DNA from: Dehalococcoidales bacterium
GTDB taxonomy: Bacteria; Chloroflexota; Dehalococcoidia; Dehalococcoidales; RBG-16-60-22
Length of the DNA stretch: 27,217 nucleotides
Direction of reading: 5' to 3'
Assembly: GCA_016926115.1 (NCBI GenBank)
Contig: JAFGPF010000068.1
Location: 1-27,217, forward strand
The notes below the pieces were generated by a model. That model was not told the origin of the DNA. It did no database searches and saw only the letters and a list, made by a program, of their open reading frames with translations. Below, piece by piece: positions 21,920 to 27,217 of this stretch (positions are counted from its first letter, which is position 1; each line of letters begins with the position of its first letter). The position numbers were made by a program, and so were the translations under genes.

Positions 21920-23749
21920 ATGACCAGAGGCTATATGGGTAAAATACTCTTCGTAGACCTTTCCACGGGTAAAATGAAAGAAGAACAGCCGGAAGAAAGG
22001 CTGTATCACGACTTCATCGGCGGGTACGGGCTGGGCGCCAGGATTCTTTACAATCGCCAGAAAGCCGGAGTAGACCCGCTGGGTCCGGAAAACACGCTGG
22101 GATTTCTCACGGGACCTCTCACCGGCACCCCTTCTACTTTCGCAGGCAGATATGGCGTGGTGGCTAAGTCGCCGCTGACCGGGGGGTGGGGAGATTCCAA
22201 CGGTGGAGGTCACTTCGCGCCTCAAATCAAGTTCGCCGGGTATGACGCCGTTTTCCTTACCGGAATATCGGATAAGCCTGTCTACCTCCTCCTCGACGAT
22301 GGTAAAGCTGAACTGAGGGACGCGAGTCATCTGTGGGGCAAAGACTGCTTCGAGACGGAGGACACGCTGGTTGAGGAAGTGGGTAAAGGGGTAGAAAGCA
22401 CCTGCATCGGCCCCGCCGGCGAGAGTCAGTCCCTGATTTCCTGCATAATTACCCGGCGTGGCGCCGCCGCGGGACGCTCTGGATTGGGAGCGGTGATGGG
22501 CTCCAAGAAACTCAAGGCGGTGGCGGCGAGGGGCAAGCAGGAAATCCCCGTTTATGATATCGCAGAGGCGAACCGATTAAGAAGAGAACACGTATCCGCC
22601 ATGAAAAATTTCAGCGGCATGGAAACACTGGAGGGATTTCACAAGTACGGCACCTCCCACGTCGCCGAGGGTTTTGCCCACAGCGGTAATACCCCGGTGA
22701 AAAACTGGGGAGGGGTCGGCGTCATCGATTTACCGGACGCTTCCGGTCTTTCCGGCGACGCTGCCATTGCCAACGTCGAAACGCGTACCGGCTGCTGGCA
22801 CTGCCCTATCGGATGTGAAGGCAGGCTTAGAGCTGGAGAGGGCGAGTATAAGTACCCGGCGGGAACCAGACGCGTGGAATATGAAACCCAGGCTTCCTTC
22901 GGGACGATGTGCCTTAACGCCAATACGGAAGCACTGAATATGATTAACCACCTGTGCAACAGCCACGGTCTGGATACCATATCGGGCGGCACGGTCATGG
23001 CTTTCGCCATCGAGTGCTACGAGAACGGCATTCTCACCAAGGCGGATACGGACGGCATAGAGCTTACCTGGGGCAACCACCGGGCGATAGTTGCCATGAC
23101 GGAAAAGATGGTCAAAGGGGAAGGCATCGGGGCGGTACTGGCTAACGGCGTTAAATATGCCGCCGGGAAAATCGGCAAGGGCGCCGAGGAGTTCGCGGTT
23201 CACATCGGCGGGCAGGAACTTGGGATGCACGACCCCCGGTTAGCTAACTTCCCCGACGCCACGTCTGCGGCGCGTTACCTGATGGACCCCACCCCTGGCC
23301 GCCATACCCAGATGAGTTTCGGTCCGGACAGTTTCACCATGCAGCTGGTCAACGCCGCCGGTTGGTGCATGTTCAGCGACCTCGTCGGCGGTAACACCCT
23401 GTCATACCTCACCGGCTTCATGCGAGCCGTGACCGGCTGGGACCGCTCCGAAGACGAACTGCTGAAATGCGGCGAGAGAATTCTCAATATGCGGCATGTA
23501 TTCAACCTGCGCGAGGGCATCAATCCGCTGAAGCATAAAGTACACCCCCGGATTATCGGCAGGCCGCCGCTTACGGCGGGACCGCTAGCGGGCGCCTCCG
23601 CCGATATCGAAGCGCAGGCGTACTGGGGTCTCGGCGCGCTCGACTGGAGTCGTAGCACCACCCGGCCCAGCAAGAAAAAACTTCTGGAACTGGGGCTCGA
23701 CGACGTGGCGGAAGAACTCTGGCCACCGGAACCGCCGCCCGCTCATTAG
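21920..23749 (+). CDS. Aldehyde:ferredoxin oxidoreductase family protein, second copy
   Basis: A 609-residue AOR paralogue of the gene at 16933, with the same start (TRGYMGKIL versus TGGYMGKIL), FIGGYGLGARILY and GAVMGSKKLKAV. The 4Fe-4S ligands are Cys292, Cys295 and Cys299 in the standard CX2CX3C spacing (GCWHCPIGC), with Cys483 (GWCMFSD) as the probable fourth. The active-site region around HIGGQELGMHDPR (428-440) differs from the first copy (LKGASPRGHDHR), which suggests another substrate range. AAAGGGG precedes the ATG, and a 55-base gap separates it from the MmgE/PrpD gene, so it is probably the last gene of the operon. Its partner electron carrier (ferredoxin) is not encoded in this window. 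Confidence 0.93.
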   Translation: MTRGYMGKILFVDLSTGKMKEEQPEERLYHDFIGGYGLGARILYNRQKAGVDPLGPENTLGFLTGPLTGTPSTFAGRYGVVAKSPLTGGWGDSNGGGHFAPQIKFAGYDAVFLTGISDKPVYLLLDDGKAELRDASHLWGKDCFETEDTLVEEVGKGVESTCIGPAGESQSLISCIITRRGAAAGRSGLGAVMGSKKLKAVAARGKQEIPVYDIAEANRLRREHVSAMKNFSGMETLEGFHKYGTSHVAEGFAHSGNTPVKNWGGVGVIDLPDASGLSGDAAIANVETRTGCWHCPIGCEGRLRAGEGEYKYPAGTRRVEYETQASFGTMCLNANTEALNMINHLCNSHGLDTISGGTVMAFAIECYENGILTKADTDGIELTWGNHRAIVAMTEKMVKGEGIGAVLANGVKYAAGKIGKGAEEFAVHIGGQELGMHDPRLANFPDATSAARYLMDPTPGRHTQMSFGPDSFTMQLVNAAGWCMFSDLVGGNTLSYLTGFMRAVTGWDRSEDELLKCGERILNMRHVFNLREGINPLKHKVHPRIIGRPPLTAGPLAGASADIEAQAYWGLGALDWSRSTTRPSKKKLLELGLDDVAEELWPPEPPPAH

Positions 23750-23790
23750 CCTATCCGGTCGAGACTAAAACCTTCCCGCAGTTGGGGGAC

Positions 23791-23819
23791 TTGACGTATT
23801 GGCGTTCAGGTGCCAGAAT
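23791..23819 (+). promoter_or_regulatory. Probable promoter of the corA-channel operon
   Basis: TTGACG (23791-23796) and CAGAAT (23814-23819) are spaced by exactly 17 bases, 33 bases before the ATG at 23853. The -35 matches sigma70 at 5/6 and the -10 at 4/6. The rest of the gap after the AOR stop shows no clear terminator. Confidence 0.5.
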
Positions 23820-23852
23820 TTACCCGTTATAACGACTGCCGGGAGGTATATC

Positions 23853-24974
23853 ATGTCGATTAAAGCATACTACCTGACTCCGGATGGACAATTGCAGCGT
23901 GATTTATCTGTAAGCGATATTGTCAAAGCCAGAGAACCCAAACAGGGGCTGCTCTGGCTGGATTTACCCGATACGACGGAAGCGGATGGGCAATTTATAG
24001 AAAAACACTTCGGCCTCCACCATCTCGCAGTCGAGGACTTCGTTAGCCCCCGGATTCACCCACCGAAGATTGATAACTTCGGAGAATACCTGTTTATCAC
24101 CGCTCACGGCGTCAACCATGCGGTGGAAACAGACATCGTTGAAACAGCCGAGTTATGTATCTTTCTCGGTGAAAATTTCGTCATCAGCGGTCACACTGTC
24201 CCGTTGTTCAGCATCCAAGCCGTACAACAATCTATTCAAGAAAATGACCACCTGATGAAACGTGGCTCAGATTTCCTCGCACACGCCATTCTTGATGCCC
24301 TTGTCGATAACGTTATGCCTACTATCGACCGCATGACTGATGTTGCCGAAGAAATCGAGATGCAGGTAATCCACAATCCCCAGCAAAACGTCCTTGACGG
24401 CATCCTGAAACTCAAACGTTCCACGCTTAGAGTGCACCGAGTCATGGCTCCACAGCGCGAGGTGCTTAACCGTCTCAGTCGCGGCGATTTCCCTTTGATA
24501 AAGACCGAGGCACATATATTTTACCGCGACGTTTACGACCACGTCGTGCGCATCGAAGACCTCAACCAGACGGTACTCGACCGCGCCGATAATGCCCTGG
24601 CGACTTACCTGTCCTCCGTCGCCAACCGCCAGAACGAGACCATGAAAGTCCTCTCGGTAGTCGCCACCATCTTCCTGCCTTTGACGCTCCTCGCCGGTAT
24701 TTACGGCATGAACTTCGAATACATGCCGGAACTGAAATGGCGGTGGGGGTATTTCATGGTGCTGGGGATTATCGCATTTGTCATTCTGGTACTGGTATGG
24801 CGGTTCTGGGCAAGCGGCTGGTTCGCCTGGGGCAGGCGGAAGATGTCCTGGGCAAAGCCGTTCGTGGTAGAAACCAAAAAAATCCGGGGTTATCTTGTCC
24901 CCACCCCGAAACACCATGACAGTAAATCGGTTGATAAAGAGTCCGGGTCAAACGACAAACAAGGAGAAGGATGA
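23853..24974 (+). CDS. corA: CorA-family divalent metal transporter
   Basis: A 373-residue inner-membrane channel for Mg2+ (or Co2+/Ni2+). A large cytosolic N-terminal domain contains LLWLDLPD, HHLAVEDFVSPRIHPPKIDNF and the long stalk helix ending in VANRQNETMKVLSVVATIFLPLT. Membrane helix 1 (about 266-284) ends in the family signature YGMN (284-287), followed by the periplasmic loop FEYMPEL and helix 2 (about 298-320). Unlike most CorA proteins, which end soon after helix 2, this one has about 50 further residues rich in Lys, Ser and Asp. ATG 23853 has GGGAGG 6 bases upstream; a longer frame from 23799 has no ribosome site. Its stop overlaps the ATG of the potassium channel gene by 4 bases. 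Confidence 0.92.
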   Translation: MSIKAYYLTPDGQLQRDLSVSDIVKAREPKQGLLWLDLPDTTEADGQFIEKHFGLHHLAVEDFVSPRIHPPKIDNFGEYLFITAHGVNHAVETDIVETAELCIFLGENFVISGHTVPLFSIQAVQQSIQENDHLMKRGSDFLAHAILDALVDNVMPTIDRMTDVAEEIEMQVIHNPQQNVLDGILKLKRSTLRVHRVMAPQREVLNRLSRGDFPLIKTEAHIFYRDVYDHVVRIEDLNQTVLDRADNALATYLSSVANRQNETMKVLSVVATIFLPLTLLAGIYGMNFEYMPELKWRWGYFMVLGIIAFVILVLVWRFWASGWFAWGRRKMSWAKPFVVETKKIRGYLVPTPKHHDSKSVDKESGSNDKQGEG

Positions 24975-25720
24975 TGCCCAAGAAAACGAAGGATAAATCA
25001 CAGGATGCGACCCAACGCGAGGAACTGCTCCACCGCGTGGAACGTTATACGGAGCTACCCCTCCTGATTCTCGCGTTTCTCATGATTCCCCTGCTGATAG
25101 GTCCCTGGTTGTGGAAACTTCCCTCGCAGCAGGAGAGCCTCTTTCACGCCTTCGACCTGCTTATCTGGGCGATATTCGCCATCGACCTGATAATTAAAGT
25201 CGCCATTTCCCCACACCGACTCCAATACCTGCGCCATCACTGGCTTGAGGTACTTGTGGTTGTCTTTCCCCTTGTCCGCCCGCTCCGCATCCTTCGCGTA
25301 TTCATCTTCGGTTCCCGCGCCTGGGTAGGCATGAGACGCCTCATCAACGTGGACTTCCTGCTTGTCTACGGGATAGGACTGGTTATCATCGCCGCTACCA
25401 TCGTCGCCACTGTTGAACGCGGCCCCTACGTTACTATCCGCACCTTTGCCGATGCCGTGTACTGGGCAATCGTCACCATCACCACCGTCGGCTATGGAGA
25501 CATGGTGCCGGTAACATGGGGAGGCAGAGCCGTCGCCGTGGTACTGATGCTGGGAGGAATCGCCTTCTTCAGCGGCGTAACCGCCAACCTGGCGTCCTTC
25601 CTGATAAAGCGTAAGGATAAAGACAAGGAAGCCACGGAAATGACTCAACTGATTAAGGAGGTAGAAGGACTCAGAGAAGAGATAGCCAAGTTGCATCCGG
25701 GTCCTGCCAGCCAGGTCTAA
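24971..25720 (+). CDS. Voltage-gated-type potassium channel
   Basis: A 249-residue six-helix cation channel. The voltage-sensor-like part has helices near 29-49, 57-79 and 90-101. An S4-like segment follows with basic residues every third position (LVRPLRILRVFIFGSR: Arg103, 106, 109). The pore has S5 (about 129-147), the selectivity filter TTVGYGD (171-177) and S6 (about 185-211), which together identify a K+ channel. The charged C-terminus (about 213-242) is a short coiled coil that probably supports tetramer assembly; there is no RCK/TrkA-N domain. The overlap with the corA-like stop (ATGA) and AAGGAGAAGG just before it suggest coupled translation. ATG 24974 is an alternative start. Co-expression with CorA suggests a role in membrane potential or ion balance. 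Confidence 0.92.
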   Translation: MMPKKTKDKSQDATQREELLHRVERYTELPLLILAFLMIPLLIGPWLWKLPSQQESLFHAFDLLIWAIFAIDLIIKVAISPHRLQYLRHHWLEVLVVVFPLVRPLRILRVFIFGSRAWVGMRRLINVDFLLVYGIGLVIIAATIVATVERGPYVTIRTFADAVYWAIVTITTVGYGDMVPVTWGGRAVAVVLMLGGIAFFSGVTANLASFLIKRKDKDKEATEMTQLIKEVEGLREEIAKLHPGPASQV

Positions 25721-25729
25721 AAGTATAAT

Positions 25730-25757
25730 TTATTCATGAATTTTATTTCATGAATAA
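25730..25757. repeat. Perfect 11-bp inverted repeat after the channel gene
   Basis: TTATTCATGAA (25730-25740) and TTCATGAATAA (25747-25757) are exact reverse complements around TTTTAT. The stem begins 9 bases after the channel stop. It is AT-only apart from two G-C pairs and is followed by a mixed AT sequence, so it could be a weak 3' hairpin or a regulator site for the promoter 28 bases downstream. Confidence 0.55.
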
Positions 25758-25785
25758 TATTTATGCTATTTTGGGTAATAACCTA

Positions 25786-25814
25786 TTGACAAGCCATATT
25801 ATGCATAATATCAT
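25786..25814 (+). promoter_or_regulatory. Strong sigma70-type promoter for the leader RNA
   Basis: A consensus -35, TTGACA (25786-25791), is followed after exactly 17 bases by TATCAT (25809-25814), a 5/6 match to the -10. The expected start is near 25821. It is the best promoter match in the window and drives transcription into the structured RNA and towards the coiled-coil gene at 26032. Confidence 0.75.
25796..25811. promoter_or_regulatory. 16-bp palindromic operator within the promoter spacer
   Basis: ATATTATGCATAATAT is a perfect 16-bp palindrome lying between the -35 and -10 boxes and overlapping the -10. A dimeric repressor bound here would block RNA polymerase. The regulator is not identifiable from this window. 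Confidence 0.55.
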
Positions 25815-25820
25815 GGTAAT

Positions 25821-25978
25821 TGTAAGCCAGTTTTAACCCGTTTTGGGAGTTAGATGTGTTCACATCAGACCTGTCCGGGTACATAATGGAATGCCAGAAG
25901 GCATTAACCCTTGAACACATCTTGGAATAATATGTCACAAGACGCTGCCCTGTTTTTACAGGTTAGTGTCTTTTTTTA
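25821..25978 (+). ncRNA. Structured small RNA or attenuating leader
   Basis: The region between the promoter and the terminator has no convincing ORF but strong pairing. AGATGTGTTCA (25852-25862) pairs perfectly with TGAACACATCT (25912-25922). Inside it, GGGT (25877-25880) pairs with ACCC (25907-25910), and AATGCC (25890-25895) with GGCATT (25900-25905) around an AGAA loop. A small AACCC/GG-GTT hairpin lies near 25835-25850. A competing local hairpin, GATGT-GTTC-ACATC (25853-25866), would break the long stem. ACCTGT (25869-25874) is complementary to ACAGGT (25958-25963) in the terminator 3' arm, so an antiterminator form is possible. It may be a free RNA of about 155 bases, or a switch controlling the gene at 26032. 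I cannot match it to a known RNA family. Confidence 0.55.
25939..25978 (+). terminator. Intrinsic terminator ending the structured RNA
   Basis: The 5' arm 25939-25952 (AAGACGCTGCCCTG) pairs with 25959-25972 around a 6-base loop, with one mismatch and two G-U pairs, and merges into a run of seven T. It lies 54 bases before the ATG of the coiled-coil gene, a position common to attenuators. No second promoter is visible between it and that gene. Confidence 0.8.
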
Positions 25979-26031
25979 TAGCTAGATAACTTACGAGGTT
26001 GGTATCCAGTCTTTTAGGAAGGGGGAACAAA

Positions 26032-27217
26032 ATGGTTACTAAACGTTCACGTACACATCAGGAGGAAAAGCCTGAAGAAACACCCGAAATAATGACCAAG
26101 CCGCTTCCGCAAATTCTCGACGAGATGGAAGCGAATATCCTAGCTGCCGCCGCCGCGGCAAAAAAGGCCGAGGAAGCCGCCAGAGCTGCTCGGGGAGCCG
26201 CCGGAGCCGCCACCACGGCGTCTACGGAAGCCGCCAAGAGGGCAGAGGAAGCCCGCTTAGCTGGTGAAAGCGCCGCCGCCAAAGCCACCAAGTCAGCCAA
26301 CGACGCCGCTTCTAAAGCCGAGGCAATCGCCAACGCGGCTAAAGATGCCGCCGAGGAAGCCGGACGTAAGGCAGAAGAAGCCGCCAGACAAGCTAGAGAA
26401 GCCGCTGCCGCCTTTAAGAAGGATGCCGAAGCTGCTACTAAAGGTTCTCAGGAAGCGGCTGCTAAAGCGATGAAAGAAGGCGAGGCAGCCATTAAGGCCG
26501 CCGCTGAAGCCAGGCGGGTCTCGGAAGAAGCCGCCCGGCGCGCCGAGGAAGCCAGCGCTATAGCCAGGAAAGCCGCCGAAGACGCCCTGAAAGCCGCCAA
26601 TGAAGCGGCGCGGCGCGCGGAAGAAGCGGCGTTAAGAGCCGAACAGACGGCTAATGAAGCTAAATACGCCGCCGAGGAAGCCACCCAGAAAGCAGAAGAG
26701 GTAAGTCTCGCCGCCAAGGAAGCCGCGGCACTCGCCATACAATCTGCCGAGGAAGCGGCTTCCCGCGCCGAAGAACTGGCGGTTTCCGCCAAGAAAGCCG
26801 TAGAAGAATCTATTGAAAAAGCCAACGCCGCCGGTAAAGAAGCCGACGAGAGCGCCAAAGCCGCCGGTGCCGCCCGTGCCGCGCTGGAAAAACGCATAAC
26901 GCCTGATACTGCTACTGAGTCGGACGAATCCGGGAGAAAAGCCAAGAGGGCTGCCGCAACCGCCTACCAGGCGGCGGAAGAGACCGACCGTAAATCCGAG
27001 GCGGCGGCAATAGCCGGAGACGACGCCATCAGTGCGGCTACCCGGGTCTCGGGAATACTGGCGGGAAGAGTCGATGAAGCGGGCAGAGAAGCGAAACAAG
27101 TCGCCGCTACCGGCTTTTTGACCGCCGGCAGGACTCGCAAGAAAGCCGTAGCTGCCGACGTTGCCGGAGACGAAGCCATCGAAGCTGCAGCCAGGGCGCT
27201 GCACCAGCTGGTAAGCC
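26032..27217 (+). CDS. Alanine-rich heptad coiled-coil protein (3' end outside window)
   Basis: An open frame of at least 395 codons starts at ATG 26032 after GGAAGGGGG and has no stop before the window ends. After a short hydrophilic head (about 1-35), the product is almost wholly Ala, Glu, Lys and Arg in heptad-like repeats such as AARRAEE, RAEEAAL and EATQKAE, with Ala at core positions. This predicts a long alanine coiled coil. Near residue 290 (RITPDTATESDESG) the pattern is interrupted, after which Gly- and Asp-containing helical repeats appear (AIAGDDAISAA, DVAGDEAIEAA). There is no signal peptide. The composition recalls LEA-like, histone H1-like or cytoskeletal/stalk proteins, but I cannot assign it. 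GCC and GAA codons recur, so the DNA itself is repetitive. Expression may be set by the upstream RNA and operator. Confidence 0.85.
   Translation, partial: MVTKRSRTHQEEKPEETPEIMTKPLPQILDEMEANILAAAAAAKKAEEAARAARGAAGAATTASTEAAKRAEEARLAGESAAAKATKSANDAASKAEAIANAAKDAAEEAGRKAEEAARQAREAAAAFKKDAEAATKGSQEAAAKAMKEGEAAIKAAAEARRVSEEAARRAEEASAIARKAAEDALKAANEAARRAEEAALRAEQTANEAKYAAEEATQKAEEVSLAAKEAAALAIQSAEEAASRAEELAVSAKKAVEESIEKANAAGKEADESAKAAGAARAALEKRITPDTATESDESGRKAKRAAATAYQAAEETDRKSEAAAIAGDDAISAATRVSGILAGRVDEAGREAKQVAATGFLTAGRTRKKAVAADVAGDEAIEAAARALHQLVS

Noticed and set aside
26448..27204. Minus-strand frames opposite the alanine-rich gene
   Set aside because: They arise from the antisense of repetitive GCC and GAA codons (Ala/Ser or Gly/Phe-rich), have no ribosome sites, and compete with a 395-codon plus-strand frame that has a good start.
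26032..27217. Repetitive DNA such as a tandem repeat or CRISPR array
   Set aside because: The repetition follows codons for Ala, Glu and Lys with variable spelling, and there are no constant-length repeats with unique spacers. It reflects protein sequence, not an array.

Overview
The window looks like a chromosome segment from an anaerobic bacterium of the Chloroflexota, most likely Dehalococcoidia or a relative. This is inferred from gene content: tungsten aldehyde:ferredoxin oxidoreductase paralogues mixed with MmgE/PrpD, HpaI-type aldolase and SDR genes, many two-component genes, and archaellum-type motor genes in an otherwise bacterial setting (Shine-Dalgarno sites, sigma70-like promoters, a bacterial tRNA-Lys). 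No marker gene fixes the taxonomy.

Region 1 (1-6244) is a tightly packed plus-strand module: the tail of an unknown gene, an ArlJ/FlaJ-like membrane platform, a 63-residue coiled-coil protein, an acidic protein carrying an ArlD/E-like domain, an ArlH/FlaH-like RecA-fold ATPase, an ArlI/FlaI-like secretion/rotary ATPase, and an acidic repeat protein. ArlH plus an ArlD/E domain point to an archaellum-type machine rather than an ordinary Tad or type IV pilus. Archaeal operons usually run C/D/E-F-G-H-I-J; here J comes first.

Region 2 (6459-11097) follows on the same strand with no terminator seen before 11070: a membrane histidine kinase, a tandem-receiver protein, a soluble receiver-GAF-kinase and an OmpR-type regulator. 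A clear intrinsic terminator closes it. Region 3 (11100-15434) is a mixed accessory stretch: an AadA-like nucleotidyltransferase, an NTF2/SnoaL-like protein, two tandem cupin-like paralogues, a receiver that has lost key residues, a secreted protein, a small protein and tRNA-Lys(CTT). The receiver and secreted-protein genes share a promoter layout with two GTTTAT repeats 11 bp apart.

Region 4 (15597-23749) holds a lone type IV prepilin facing an SDR gene, then a catabolic-looking operon in which two AOR paralogues flank an HpaI aldolase, an SDR and an MmgE/PrpD protein. A plausible logic is (de)hydration, alcohol/ketone interconversion, retro-aldol cleavage and ferredoxin-linked aldehyde oxidation; the substrate is unknown. 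Region 5 (23791-27217) holds a CorA-like metal transporter, a voltage-gated-type potassium channel, a roughly 310-base intergenic region with a strong promoter, a palindromic operator and a structured RNA ending in a terminator, and then a very alanine-rich coiled-coil protein that runs off the end of the window.

The strongest candidates for something little described are the rearranged bacterial archaellum-type module tied to a signalling cascade, and the structured RNA at 25821-25978.
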